Of a stretch of DNA of 64,000 nucleotides, positions 35,069 through 44,228 are shown in pieces (the stretch's first letter is position 1; each line of letters opens with the position of its first letter). The notes beneath the pieces were generated by a model, which had not been told where the DNA came from, did not search any database, and was given only the letters and a program-made list of their open reading frames with translations. Source of the stretch: Bacteroides sp. Marseille-P3684 (GTDB lineage: Bacteria; Bacteroidota; Bacteroidia; Bacteroidales; Bacteroidaceae); the NCBI RefSeq assembly GCF_900291465.1, contig NZ_LT985808.1, positions 1,162,747-1,226,746 of the forward strand. Reading direction: 5' to 3'. Position numbers and translations under genes: made by a program.

Positions 35069-36154
35069 TTAATCGATGTGGTCCAGTGTGACAGGCAGTC
35101 CGGTGCGCAGCTGGAGTGTTCCTGAGGTGATGATGGTGTCGCCCATCTGCAGTCCGCGTACCACTTGCACTTCGGCGTCGGTGCGCAGTCCGGTGGTGAT
35201 TTCCACGGGTTGGGCCAGTCCGCTCTTGTAGAGGTAGACCTTGTCCTTGCCCATTTCCGGCACGATGGCTTCGGTCGGGATGGCGATGGCATCCTTGATT
35301 TCAGCCTTGTGCAGGTGGATGCTGGCATAGCGTCCCGGCAGCAGACTGCCGTCATGGTTGGGGTAGATGGCGCGTACGGTGAGCTGGTGCATCTCCTTGT
35401 CGAGCGACGATTCCACGGCGTAGACCTTTGCCTTATAGGACTGGATATCGTTCTGACCGAAGTTGAAGTTCAGGTTCAGTCCCTTCTTCATGTCACTGGC
35501 ATAAGCTTCGGGCACGGCAAACTCGACCTTCAGCGGAGAGGTCTTGGTCAGTTTTGCCACGATGGTGGTGGGGGATGCATACGTTCCCACGCTCACTTGG
35601 CGCAGACCGATGATGCCGTCGAACGGGGCACGCAGCTCCGTCAGGGCGATTTCCTCTTTGACGATGTTGATTTCGGCATTCAGGGTAGCAAGGTCGGTAC
35701 GTACCTGTTCGTAGGCTTCCTGGCTGACGGCGTCACGCTTGAGTAGTGCCTGCTGGCGGTACACCCGGTCCTCGGCGAGCTTCACCTGTGCCTGGAGGCG
35801 TTGGAGTTCGGCTTGCAGCTGCCGGTCGTTTACCTTGGCAAGGATTTGTCCCTTCTTGACGGCGGAGCCTTCCATGAAGTTGATTTCGACAATCTTTCCC
35901 GACGTCTCGAAGGAGAGGTCCACCTCTTCATCGGGGAGGAGCGTACCGATGACGGTGATTTCGTCGGTCATGGACTCCGGCTTGATAATCTTGCCGTTGA
36001 CGTTGAGTATCTTTTTGTTGCTAGCTTGTTGCGCCGGTGAGTTGTCGGCGGCTTCCAGTTCTTCATTGAGCTTCGGACGCTGGGAATAAATGCCCCAGCC
36101 GATGAGTCCCAAGCCGATGAATGTGACAAGTCCCCACTTTATCTTTTTATTCAT
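35069..36154 (-). CDS. RND efflux periplasmic adaptor subunit
   Basis: The 361-residue protein has an N-terminal membrane anchor (VTFIGLGLIGWGIYS), a split lipoyl domain (SFETSGKIVEINFMEGSAVKKGQILAKVN, later LRAPFDGIIGLRQVSVGTYA), a coiled-coil hairpin (about 112-165) and a beta-barrel domain. It bridges the RND pump and the TolC channel. It is first in the operon; the stop lies 12 bp from the pump start. Confidence 0.93.
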   Translation of the reverse strand: MNKKIKWGLVTFIGLGLIGWGIYSQRPKLNEELEAADNSPAQQASNKKILNVNGKIIKPESMTDEITVIGTLLPDEEVDLSFETSGKIVEINFMEGSAVKKGQILAKVNDRQLQAELQRLQAQVKLAEDRVYRQQALLKRDAVSQEAYEQVRTDLATLNAEINIVKEEIALTELRAPFDGIIGLRQVSVGTYASPTTIVAKLTKTSPLKVEFAVPEAYASDMKKGLNLNFNFGQNDIQSYKAKVYAVESSLDKEMHQLTVRAIYPNHDGSLLPGRYASIHLHKAEIKDAIAIPTEAIVPEMGKDKVYLYKSGLAQPVEITTGLRTDAEVQVVRGLQMGDTIITSGTLQLRTGLPVTLDHID

Positions 36155-36427
36155 GGCATAATAGTTTGTGTTTGTAATATTCTCAGTTTCGTTCTAAGGG
36201 TTGAGTGGCGCGTGGAACGGATTCTCCGGGTAGAGTCCTTCCCCGTCGGGCGTGTAACCACTCAACATACAGGCGATTGTGTCTCTCTGTTTACATGCGG
36301 TCCGTCTCCGGTATCTTCCCGGTTTCGTCCGCATACGCCCTTGCATGGTTAGACTTTTTCAACGTGTCAGGGTTTAATGCTTCGTGTACTAAAGGTGTGT
36401 GTCCTCTCTCTTGCCGGCCGAACGGGA

Positions 36428-37360
36428 CTAGTAGGCGGCGCGGTACTTGCCCTCGTGTTCGTCTTCGAGTATGTTCAGGTAGGACAGGTAGCGCGACTCG
36501 CTGATGAGGTGCTCCTCCACCGCTTTCCTCACGGCGCAGCCCGGTTCGTGCACATGGGTACAGTTGCCATACTTGCACTGTGCGGAGTATTGGAAGATTT
36601 CCTTGAAGTAGTGTCCCACTTCCTCCTGGCTCATGTCGAACGTGCCGAAGCCCTTGATGCCCGGGGTGTCGATGAGGTATCCTTCTTCGCCAATCTCGAA
36701 CATCTCGGAGAAGGTCGTCGTGTGCATGCCCTTGTTGTGGTATTCCGATATTTCCCCCGTCCGCGCCTGGAAGTCGGGGTGGATGGCATTGATGAGTGTC
36801 GACTTGCCGACGCCCGAGTTCCCCGAGAAGAGCGTGACGCGGTGGTCGAGCAGGGAACGGATTTCGTCGATGCCTTCGCCACGGACGGCGGACACCTTGT
36901 AACAGGGATAGCCGATGTACTCATAGAGGTTCACCAGTCCGTCGAGGTAGCGCAACTCGTCGTCGTTGTAGCGGTCCACCTTGTTGAAGATGAGGCTGAC
37001 GGGGACGCGGTAGGCTTCCGCCGTGGCAAGGAAGCGGTCGATGAAGATGGTTGATGTCTCGGGGTAGTTCACCGTGACCACCAGGAAACACTGGTCGAGG
37101 TTCGCGGCGATGATGTGCGATTGCTTGGAGAGGTTGGAGGAGCGGCGGACGATGTAGTTCTTCCGGTCGTCGATGGAGGTGATGAAGGCAGTGCCCTCGT
37201 TGTTGAGCACGATGTCCACGCGGTCGCCCACGGCGACGGGGTTGGTGCTCCGGATGCCTTTCAGCCGGAAGTTCCCTTTGATTTTGCAGTCTATCAGCCG
37301 GCCGTCGTCCGTCTTGACCTGGTACCAGCTGCCTGTGTTTCTAATAACGAGTCCGTGCAC
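36428..37360 (-). CDS. rsgA: Ribosome small-subunit biogenesis GTPase RsgA
   Basis: The 310-residue protein has an N-terminal OB fold (about 1-70) and a circularly permuted GTPase order: G4 NKVD (about 120) precedes G1 [13 protein letters not shown] (about 178-190) and G3 DTPGIKGF. The C-terminal zinc motif is [14 protein letters not shown]. It acts in late 30S maturation. A hairpin separates it from frr upstream. The 273-bp gap to the adaptor gene shows only a 9-bp inverted repeat (36200-36208/36258-36266). Confidence 0.95.
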   Translation of the reverse strand: MHGLVIRNTGSWYQVKTDDGRLIDCKIKGNFRLKGIRSTNPVAVGDRVDIVLNNEGTAFITSIDDRKNYIVRRSSNLSKQSHIIAANLDQCFLVVTVNYPETSTIFIDRFLATAEAYRVPVSLIFNKVDRYNDDELRYLDGLVNLYEYIGYPCYKVSAVRGEGIDEIRSLLDHRVTLFSGNSGVGKSTLINAIHPDFQARTGEISEYHNKGMHTTTFSEMFEIGEEGYLIDTPGIKGFGTFDMSQEEVGHYFKEIFQYSAQCKYGNCTHVHEPGCAVRKAVEEHLISESRYLSYLNILEDEHEGKYRAAY

Positions 37361-37404
37361 GTGTTCTAGCGGAATAGGAGGAGGAGAGCGTCGGCAGAAA
37401 ACGA

Positions 37405-37476
37405 CGCAGACCGCCGCAGATGTCTCTCACCTTACGGGTCGTAGGGACCCGTAGGGAACGTCTGCGCCGGTCTGCG
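37405..37476 (-). terminator. Probable terminator of frr
   Basis: CGCAGACCGCCGCAGA (37405-37420) pairs with TCTGCGCCGGTCTGCG (37461-37476) with one mismatch. An inner ACGGGTC/GACCCGT stem is enclosed. On the minus strand the stem runs into CGTCGTTTTC, a short T run. Confidence 0.6.
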
Positions 37477-37511
37477 TGTTCGTTTTCAAAAGCGGACAGC
37501 TTTCGGGATGG

Positions 37512-38072
37512 TTATACAGTCATGATTTCTTTGTCCTTGGCAGCGAGCATCTCGTCGATCTGCTTGATGTACTTGTCGTGCACCTTCTGCAGCTTGGCCT
37601 CGGAGTTCTTCTGCTCGTCTTCAGGCATACCGTCCTTCACGGCCTTCTTCAACGCGTCGATGGCATCGCGGCGGGCGTTGCGCACGCTGACCTTTGCGGT
37701 CTCACCTTCGCCCTTGCACTGCTTGGCGAGCTGCTTGCGGCGTTCCTCGGTCAGAGGCGGAATGCCGATGCGGATGATTTCGCCGTTGTTTTCGGGCATG
37801 ATGCCGAGCTCGGAGTCGATGATGGCTTTCTCGATGACGCGGAACATGCTCTTGTCCCACGGTTTGATGGCTATGCTGCGTGCATCGGGAGTCGTCACTG
37901 CAGCCACGTTGTTGATGGGGACCATGCTTCCGTAGGAGTCCACGCGGATGCCGTCGAGCAGGCGGACGTCGGCCCTGCCGGCACGGATGTGTACAAGCGC
38001 GTCCTCGAGGTACATGACAGCCATGTCCATTTTCTCCTGTGCTTGTTCCAGGATTGCTTTCGAATCAGTCAT
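37512..38072 (-). CDS. frr: Ribosome recycling factor
   Basis: The 186-residue protein has the family signature ([27 protein letters not shown]-like [32 protein letters not shown]) and the three-helix bundle / small domain layout of RRF. It splits post-termination ribosomes with EF-G. Length is typical. A TACTTTTG box on the minus strand (38116-38123) lies 43 nt upstream. Confidence 0.96.
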   Translation of the reverse strand: MTDSKAILEQAQEKMDMAVMYLEDALVHIRAGRADVRLLDGIRVDSYGSMVPINNVAAVTTPDARSIAIKPWDKSMFRVIEKAIIDSELGIMPENNGEIIRIGIPPLTEERRKQLAKQCKGEGETAKVSVRNARRDAIDALKKAVKDGMPEDEQKNSEAKLQKVHDKYIKQIDEMLAAKDKEIMTV

Positions 38073-38115
38073 AGAAGTCTATACGATTAATGTTTTGTCA
38101 ATTGAGTTCGTGCAA

Positions 38116-38123
38116 CAAAAGTA
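38116..38123 (-). promoter_or_regulatory. Probable frr -7 box
   Basis: Minus-strand TACTTTTG matches TAnnTTTG and sits 43 nt before the frr start. No TTTG lies at the usual -33 distance. Confidence 0.4.
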
Positions 38124-38164
38124 GTACAAAAGAATTTAACATGCAACGCTTGCTGCAGATTTTC

Positions 38165-38938
38165 CTACGCCTGCACTCTTTTCGGATGCGTCAGCGTGCG
38201 GAGTGCGAACCACAGGTGGCGCATCACGGTCGGGACGGTGCCGTAGTGGCGGCACATGATGTGGAAGCGTTCGATGAGCGAGGCGCGGTGGTTGCGCGTG
38301 GTGAGTCCCTCGTCGAGGTAGTCCACCAGTGTCAGGTGGGTGTTATGCAGGTACCGGGCTTGCTTCATGACGCGGATGCACCAGTCGAAGTCCGCCGAGA
38401 AGCGGTAGCGCAGGTCATAATGCGGGGCGATGGCACGGCGGGCGAAGAAGGCCTGGTGGCACACGAGCATGCCGTGCCGGAAGCTCTTCCACGTGAGGTG
38501 CTCGGGAGGGGTCAGGCGGCGCATCCGCAGGAAATGGCCCTCACTGTCGACCAGCGCCGTGTCGCCGTAGAGGACGTCGGGGGGACACGGTGCCTCATGG
38601 CTGGCAGCCACCGAGTGGACCATGCCCAGCAGGGTGTCGTCCTCGTGGAGGCAGTCGCCTGCGTTCAGGAAACACACGTAGTCGCCCGTGGCAAGGGACA
38701 GCCCTTTGTTCATGGCATCATAGAGCCCCTGGTCCGGTTCGCTCACCACGGTGTGTATGTGGTCACGGTAACGCTCGATGATGCGCATCGTGTTGTCCGT
38801 CGAGGCGCCGTCGATGAGGATATACTCCACATTCTTGTACGTCTGTGTGATGATGCTCTGGATGGTGTCCTCCAACACCGCTCCGGCATTGTAGGTAACG
38901 GTGATGAGGGAGAACTTTGGATGAAAGTGGGTGTGCAT
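38165..38938 (-). CDS. Family 2 glycosyltransferase
   Basis: The 257-residue protein has a GT-A fold: FSLITVTYNAGAVLEDTIQS at the N-terminus, ILIDGASTDNT, and the nucleotide-binding GDYVCFLNAGDCLHED with a DxD-like acidic pair. There is no membrane helix. It would transfer a sugar from a nucleotide donor to an envelope glycan. It is the last of four clustered glycosyltransferase genes and follows the next one with a single-base gap. Confidence 0.88.
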   Translation of the reverse strand: MHTHFHPKFSLITVTYNAGAVLEDTIQSIITQTYKNVEYILIDGASTDNTMRIIERYRDHIHTVVSEPDQGLYDAMNKGLSLATGDYVCFLNAGDCLHEDDTLLGMVHSVAASHEAPCPPDVLYGDTALVDSEGHFLRMRRLTPPEHLTWKSFRHGMLVCHQAFFARRAIAPHYDLRYRFSADFDWCIRVMKQARYLHNTHLTLVDYLDEGLTTRNHRASLIERFHIMCRHYGTVPTVMRHLWFALRTLTHPKRVQA

Positions 38939-38939
38939 G

Positions 38940-40196
38940 TCAGTGTTCGAGGGCTTGGTTGTAGATGTTGATATACTGGCGGGCGACAGCCTGCTCGGAG
39001 TAGCTCGAAACCGCCTTCCGCCGTGCCTCCTCGCTCAGCTCATTGCCCGGTTCGGAGAGCACCCAGTGGATGCCGTTTGCCAGGTCGGAGGCGGAGCGGT
39101 ATTCCGCCACATAGCCGTTGTGCAGGTGGTCGATCATCTGCGGGATGCCGCCCACGTTGAAGCCCACGCAGGGGATGCCGCATGCCATCGCCTCGACGAT
39201 GGTGTTGGGCAGGTTGTCCTGCAGCGAGGGGGTGACGTAGAGGTCGACGGCGTTGTAGATGTCCACCAGGCGGTGCTCGTCGGTGACGTAGTCCATGTTG
39301 TAGCACGTGAAGGGGAGGAGGGCGGCGCTCTCTTCCGCCTGTTTGCCCATGAGGACCACGCCGGCACGGCTTTCCAGCTCCGGATGGTCGCGGAGGAGGA
39401 GGTGGCACGCCTCGATGAGGTAGTCCACACCCTTGCGCTTGTCGGTGGTCTTCATCGAGCCGAAGAGGATGAGCTTGCGGTCGGCGGGCAACCCCAGCTT
39501 CCGGCGCACCGCCTGCTTGTCCTGCGGATGGTAGAGCTGGGTGTTGATGGCGTTGGGGATGTTCGTGACGTGCTTGCCTTGCAGCAGGAGGCTCTTCCGC
39601 GCCAGTCCTTCCAGCCAGCGGCTGCATGCCACAAAGCGGATGTTGCTCTCCGCCATCCACTGCGCCTTCTGCCGGAACACCTTCCAGGCAAGGTCGTGGG
39701 CACGCCCCTTCCCGTAGAGCTTGGGACAGTGGGAGCAGCCGGTCTCATAGCGTGCGCAGTCGTCGGCATAGTGGCAGATGCCCGTGAAGGGCCACATGTC
39801 GTGCATTGTCCACACGACGGGTTTGCCCGAAGCGGTTATCTTGCGGAGTTGCTTGAGCGAGAGCATGCCCTGGTTCACCCAGTGCAGGTGGATGATGTCC
39901 GCCTGCTTGAATTCCGGCAGTTCCGTGACGTCGATGCCCGTGTTGGCGATGTCCACCTCGAACAGGTTGTGCCGCTTGAAGCGGTTGGCTTTCCAGATGA
40001 CGAGGCGTTCCCAGATGAAGCGCCACATGTTGAGCCACGAGGGGGGCAGCTCCACGACATCCGCGGCGTCGGTCTGCCTGTCGCGCACGAGCATCTGTAC
40101 CTGTACGCCGCTGTTCTTCAATGCTTCCATCAGGCGACGTGCCGCAATCGCCGCACCGCCCGTCTTTTCCGAGGTGTTGATGATAAGTACTCTCAT
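38940..40196 (-). CDS. Family 4 glycosyltransferase
   Basis: The protein has 418 residues from MRVLIINTSEKTGGAAIAA; a codon four residues upstream (40208) is an alternative start. The GT-B architecture shows an N-terminal acceptor domain and a C-terminal donor domain with FGSMKTTDKRKGVDYLIEA, VTPSLQDNLPNTIVEAMACG and GIPCVGFNVGG. A TACCTTTG box (minus strand, 40222-40229) is its likely promoter element. A role in surface polysaccharide assembly is inferred from the cluster. Confidence 0.88.
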   Translation of the reverse strand: MRVLIINTSEKTGGAAIAARRLMEALKNSGVQVQMLVRDRQTDAADVVELPPSWLNMWRFIWERLVIWKANRFKRHNLFEVDIANTGIDVTELPEFKQADIIHLHWVNQGMLSLKQLRKITASGKPVVWTMHDMWPFTGICHYADDCARYETGCSHCPKLYGKGRAHDLAWKVFRQKAQWMAESNIRFVACSRWLEGLARKSLLLQGKHVTNIPNAINTQLYHPQDKQAVRRKLGLPADRKLILFGSMKTTDKRKGVDYLIEACHLLLRDHPELESRAGVVLMGKQAEESAALLPFTCYNMDYVTDEHRLVDIYNAVDLYVTPSLQDNLPNTIVEAMACGIPCVGFNVGGIPQMIDHLHNGYVAEYRSASDLANGIHWVLSEPGNELSEEARRKAVSSYSEQAVARQYINIYNQALEH

Positions 40197-40372
40197 AGGA
40201 ATCCGCAACCTTATTGTCGTGCAAAGGTAGGTAATATTTTTGAGTTCTTCCGCCGCGGGGACGGGTTAGTTGACGGAGGGCAGGCGTCGTCCGCCGGTCT
40301 GTCGTCCGGGTTGTGGGACGCCTCGTGGGGCAGGCACACCGACGGGAGGTGCCGCGGGACGGGTGCGTCCGT

Positions 40373-41287
40373 TCACGCTCCGAAGTCTCCGCGCAGGGTG
40401 CGCTTGATGCGTCGCAGAGCTTTGGCGAAGAAGGAGTTGGTGCGGGCGTAATAGCGGACGTACGCCCGGCGGGCAGCCGCGTTCTCCTCGATGGGGCTGA
40501 TGCGGACTACGGGCAAGCGGTCCGGATAGAGCGTGGTAGCATAGAGTCCGCCCCCGCCGCAATGGGTCCCGCTGCCGTCGAAGCCCTCGTTCTGCACGAG
40601 GGAGCGTCCGACGTTGAGCGAGAGGATGCCCTTGAGGAAGAGGCTGGCGTTCCAGCGGATGGCCCATGAGTTGTTCTTCCCCTCAATCTGCCGGCGGAGC
40701 ATCCGCGTGTAGCCGTACTTGCCGTCGAAGTCGAACGTACGGTCGAGCTTGCGGTCGAGCAGCTCGTCGAGCAGGGCGCGGCCGTCGGGGTTGAAATGTT
40801 TCCACGCGCGTGCCCACGTTGCCCAGCCCCAGCTGCCTGTCCAGCGGATGAGGAAGGTGTCGGGGAGCGACGGGTCGCGGGTGAAGTCGCACGCCTGGAT
40901 GTGCCCCACACGGGGTTCGTCGGCATACATCTCCAGGGCGTCGTTCATGAACGTGAGGAAGTAGGGGGCGGTCACCAGGTCGTCCTCCAGCACGATGACC
41001 CGTCCGAAGCGGTTCACCTGGGTCGTCACGCCGTCGATGATGTTGCGTGCCAGTCCCCAGTTCTCGTCGCGCTCGATGAGGGTCACGCTGCGGAAGCCCC
41101 CGATGTGCCGGATGTAGGCGCGTACCTCGTCCACGGCAGGGCGGGCGTCGGCGTCCCGGGCGGCGTCGGCGTAGATGAAGAGGTCGCTTTCGCCTGCCAG
41201 CACGTTGGCTTGCAGGGCTTCCACCGTGCGGCGCAGATGCGTCGGGCGGTTGTAGACAAAGAGCAGGATGGGGGCGTACATGGGCAT
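40373..41287 (-). CDS. Glycosyltransferase (GT-A, sugar-transfer protein)
   Basis: The 304-residue protein starts with PILLFVYNRPTHLRRTVEAL, a GT-A N-terminus, followed by RVIVLEDDLVTAPYFL (acidic metal-binding motif near 97-100) and GSWGWATWARAWKHF, a pattern of Bacteroidetes glycosyltransferases that act on single sugars in surface glycans. The start may be either of two Met codons (41287 or 41281). It is on the same strand as its neighbours but 164 bp from the next start, so it may have a separate message. Confidence 0.78.
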   Translation of the reverse strand: MPMYAPILLFVYNRPTHLRRTVEALQANVLAGESDLFIYADAARDADARPAVDEVRAYIRHIGGFRSVTLIERDENWGLARNIIDGVTTQVNRFGRVIVLEDDLVTAPYFLTFMNDALEMYADEPRVGHIQACDFTRDPSLPDTFLIRWTGSWGWATWARAWKHFNPDGRALLDELLDRKLDRTFDFDGKYGYTRMLRRQIEGKNNSWAIRWNASLFLKGILSLNVGRSLVQNEGFDGSGTHCGGGGLYATTLYPDRLPVVRISPIEENAAARRAYVRYYARTNSFFAKALRRIKRTLRGDFGA

Positions 41288-41317
41288 GGTCTTGTTTTTC
41301 GGGTGATGGGTTGCGTG

Positions 41318-42442
41318 TCAGAAGTGCAGTCCCTTGATGAAGGCAAGGTGGTCGAGCACCCGGCTCACGGCGTTGTAGGGAGCGGGGCGGTTCCGTCGGC
41401 GTTTGTCCTTCAGGCAGTTTGCCAGCGACTTCAGCGGAAGGTGGAAGAAGAGGCGCGTCAGGTTCTGCCGTTGCTCGTCCAGCAGACGGGCGTATTCCGC
41501 CGGGTCAGTCTCCAGCCGGCGCACCAGGGCGACGGCCTCGTCCATCGTCTTGACGTTGCAGGCGTCGGTAATCAGTTCCTTGTGAATCACCTCGTCGCGG
41601 TTCATGATGGCGAGCGTACCCAGCGAGATGGCCTCGGCGACGGAATTACCGCGGATGGTGCGTCCACCCATCTTGATGAAGTACTTGGCGTCGTAGATGC
41701 TCTCCAGGTTCTCGGCGATGAGCTGGCGGTGGAGGAGGACCTCCTGTCCCGCCTCTTCGACGAGCGGACGGAAGTGTTCGGGGACGCGCGTCACGGGACG
41801 TTCCCGGGTGGAGTTGATTTCCATGAACACACCCCGGCTCTTCGAGGGGCGTCCCAGCTTGGCGGCGAGGAGTCGCTCCAGGGTGTCTCCGCTGACGAAG
41901 GTGTAGGGGAAGTCCACCGCGCCGCACCGTTCCGCCACGATGCCACGTGCCAGCTGGTTGAGGGTGACGTCGTAGCCGAAGCGTGCCGTCCGTGTCGCCA
42001 TGTTCGCCTCGCCTATCATGTAGGCGAAGAGCGTGTGCGGATACTGCCGGATGAGGCGTGTGGGCAGGCTGACGTTGATGGAGATGACGATGTCATACGC
42101 TCCCCAGTCGACGGCGTAGCAGCTCACGGCAAAGTCGCCGTTGGCATGCGGACTGCCCGGGCGCTTGAACTCCTGTCCGGGGAGCTTGTCGAGCGTCTGT
42201 GTCTTGAGCAGGTAAAGGTGCTTGGCAAGGTGCGGGATGACCTTGCGATAGATTTGTGTCTCCCACTGCGGTTCTTCGTGGACGATGTAGAAGTCGGCAT
42301 CCAGTTCCGCCATCAGTCCGATGGGGCCGACCCGTCCCTGCGAGGAGAAGAGTATGTTGCCCGCGTCCTTTTCCGAGGTGGGACAGACGTAGAGGTCCTG
42401 GTACACCTCTTGCTTCACGAGCGCGATTTTTGGAGTAGTCAT
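41318..42442 (-). CDS. Glycosyltransferase-like protein (GT1/GT4 type)
   Basis: There are 374 residues from MTTPKIALVKQEVYQDLYV. An open frame reaches 30 codons further upstream, but those codons lie in a repeat (ATTGACA units), so the ATG at 42442 is preferred. The C-terminal half has the donor-site-like run YDAKYFIKMGGRTIRGNSVAEAISLGTLAIMNRDEVIHKE, as in GT-B enzymes. The N-terminal half is not one I recognise. The neighbouring glycosyltransferases support a role in glycan assembly. Confidence 0.65.
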   Translation of the reverse strand: MTTPKIALVKQEVYQDLYVCPTSEKDAGNILFSSQGRVGPIGLMAELDADFYIVHEEPQWETQIYRKVIPHLAKHLYLLKTQTLDKLPGQEFKRPGSPHANGDFAVSCYAVDWGAYDIVISINVSLPTRLIRQYPHTLFAYMIGEANMATRTARFGYDVTLNQLARGIVAERCGAVDFPYTFVSGDTLERLLAAKLGRPSKSRGVFMEINSTRERPVTRVPEHFRPLVEEAGQEVLLHRQLIAENLESIYDAKYFIKMGGRTIRGNSVAEAISLGTLAIMNRDEVIHKELITDACNVKTMDEAVALVRRLETDPAEYARLLDEQRQNLTRLFFHLPLKSLANCLKDKRRRNRPAPYNAVSRVLDHLAFIKGLHF

Positions 42443-42481
42443 GGGATGTCTTTGTTTTGCCGCTGCAAAGATAAGGATTCG

Positions 42482-42601
42482 ATTGACAATGGACAACGTA
42501 TTAATTGACAATTGACAATTGACAATTGACAATTGCCCTGCGGTGTGGGGACGTGTCCGTCAGGCGATGAATGTCCATTATCAATTGTCAATTGTCAATT
42601 G
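42482..42601. repeat. Inverted-repeat element with ATTGACA tandem arms
   Basis: The left arm contains GATTGACAATGGACA (from 42481) and a run of overlapping ATTGACA units (42503-42534). The right arm contains TGTCCATTATCAATTG and TCAATTGTCAATTGTCAATTG (42581-42601). The arms are nearly complementary and enclose about 45 bp of GC-rich sequence, giving the look of a small palindromic insertion or MITE-like unit. It lies directly upstream of the glycosyltransferase start. Confidence 0.7.
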
Positions 42602-42848
42602 ATTCTGTTCATTTTGTCACAATGACGCCGTTTCCCCGGTTTTAACATCACAATTTCCCGATTTGCCGTTTTCGACTAACGCACAAATCCGCAAATTTGT
42701 CCCAATTAGAAAAATGCGCGTTAAATATTTTAAGATACGTCCGTCGGAACGCATCAAAATAAACAGCTCTTCACACAATTATACTCTTTCTAACGCGAAA
42801 AAAGCATCTTCCGCACCCATTTTTACGCTCGAAAGCACCTGTGACTGC

Positions 42849-42918
42849 TTTCGTACGGACGCGTCCGCACCACCGTACCGACGTGTCCGCACCGTCGTAG
42901 TCGTTCGTCCGTACGAAA
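42849..42918. repeat. 70-bp dyad with 22-bp internal period
   Basis: The outer arms TTTCGTACGGACG (42849-42861) and CGTCCGTACGAAA (42906-42918) are a perfect 13-bp inverted repeat centred on 42883.5. GTCCGCACC recurs at 42863 and 42885, and GTCCGTACG at 42907, exactly 22 bp apart. A perfect palindrome CGGACGCGTCCG lies at 42856-42867. The rest of the gap 42602-43205 shows no supported gene. Confidence 0.8.
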
Positions 42919-43205
42919 ACAGGGACCTGTCTGCATTTTTTAGCGCACAAGGGAGTATGATTCCGCAGGTGTGAAATTGCGCCCGTCCGTGTGAAAAGAC
43001 CGACGGAAGGGAATGAAGGGAGGGGAGATGATGGCAGAAGGAAAGGAAACAGAGGAAAAGACTGACATGTTGAAAAATGCAAATCGCCCGAGAAGGGCCT
43101 TCCCGGTCACCAATCCGTATTTTGGCGCAAGGAAGCCTCTTCTCAGGCGATTCGTTTGACATTTTGACAAATTGATACCGCGCTCCCGGACGACGGAGGG
43201 GAGGG

Positions 43206-44228
43206 TTACCCCTTGGCAAGCCGACGCGCCAGCTCCTTCACTTCCGCCCGGCTGACCTTGCCGCTGCCCGTCTGCGGAATGGAGGCGACGCGGTAGCAGT
43301 GCTTCGGGCACCAGTACGGAGGGAGCACGTCGCGGCAGCCTTGCAGGAGGTCCGGCTGTTCGGAGGGCGCCGCGTAGAGCAGGGTGACGGCTTCGCCCAG
43401 TCGGGCGTCAGGGACGGCAGTGACGGCAAAGGGGAAGGGCAGGATGGGGGCAAGCCGGGCTTCCGCCTGTTCGATTTGCACCTTCACGCCGCCCGTGTTG
43501 ATGGTGTTGTCGGCACGGCCGAGGATGCGGAACTGTCCCCGCTCGTTCAGCTCGGCGATGTCGTTGGTCTCCAGCGTCTGCGGGTTGACGGCTGGAGCGT
43601 CGATGACCAGGGTGCCGCGTTCCGACAGGCGGATGCGGACGGAGTCGAACGGCGTGTACCACTCCGAGGCTTCCTCCCCGTTGAGGCGGCGCAGGGCGAT
43701 GTGCGAGAGCGTCTCCGTCATGCCGTAGGTGCTCCACACGGCGTGGGGGAAGTCCCTCAGGGCACGTGCCAGGGAGTCGTCCACCGCGCCGCCACCGATG
43801 ATGAGGTGCTTCACCCGGCGCAGCAGTTCCCGTTCGCGCGGCACCTGCAGGGAGTTGTAGACCTGCATGGGAATCATGGCGGCAAACACGGGGGCTTCGT
43901 CCACATCGGCGAGCGGATGCCCGGACGGCTGGACGGTCACGAGCCGGAGTCCCCACACGAGGGAGCGGACCACGACCATCTTCCCGGCAATGTATTGCAG
44001 GGGCATGCACAGCAGGGCGGTGTCGCCCCGTTGCAGTCCGAGGAACGAGCAGGTCAACCGGGCGCTTGCTTCCATGCGGCACTTCTCGACCTGCATGTGC
44101 TTGGGCGTCCCCGTGGAGCCGGAAGTCTGCACGCCGACGGTCGGACGGCGGTCGTGCCACTCGTCGAGGAAGGCTTGCAGGGCGGCGTGGATGTCGGGAC
44201 GGGCGGAAGGGGTCACCGGTTGAACCAT
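43206..44228 (-). CDS. menE: o-Succinylbenzoate--CoA ligase
   Basis: The protein has 340 residues from MVQPVTPSARPDI, short for the family because the N-terminal lobe is reduced, as in other Bacteroidetes. The adenylation motifs are VQTSGSTGTPKHM (about 35-47), WSTYGMTETLSHIAL (about 160), ILGRADNTINTGGVKV (about 240) and a late GSGKVSR. It activates o-succinylbenzoate to its CoA thioester. It overlaps the end of menC by 16 bp and is last in the operon. Confidence 0.88.
   Translation of the reverse strand: MVQPVTPSARPDIHAALQAFLDEWHDRRPTVGVQTSGSTGTPKHMQVEKCRMEASARLTCSFLGLQRGDTALLCMPLQYIAGKMVVVRSLVWGLRLVTVQPSGHPLADVDEAPVFAAMIPMQVYNSLQVPRERELLRRVKHLIIGGGAVDDSLARALRDFPHAVWSTYGMTETLSHIALRRLNGEEASEWYTPFDSVRIRLSERGTLVIDAPAVNPQTLETNDIAELNERGQFRILGRADNTINTGGVKVQIEQAEARLAPILPFPFAVTAVPDARLGEAVTLLYAAPSEQPDLLQGCRDVLPPYWCPKHCYRVASIPQTGSGKVSRAEVKELARRLAKG

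Noticed and set aside
36205-36504. Open frame on the plus strand upstream of rsgA
   Set aside because: It overlaps the end of rsgA on the other strand and has a Cys/Arg-rich shadow composition.
40261-40360. Fifth 22-bp periodic array in the gap before the glycosyltransferase at 40208
   Set aside because: Two short dyads are 22.5 bp apart but the next is 31 bp away and the arms are only 4-5 bp, too weak to claim.
42663-42974. Open frame of 103 codons on the plus strand in the gap before menE
   Set aside because: It crosses the palindromic repeat at 42849-42918 and has no promoter, family pattern or neighbour that would support a gene.
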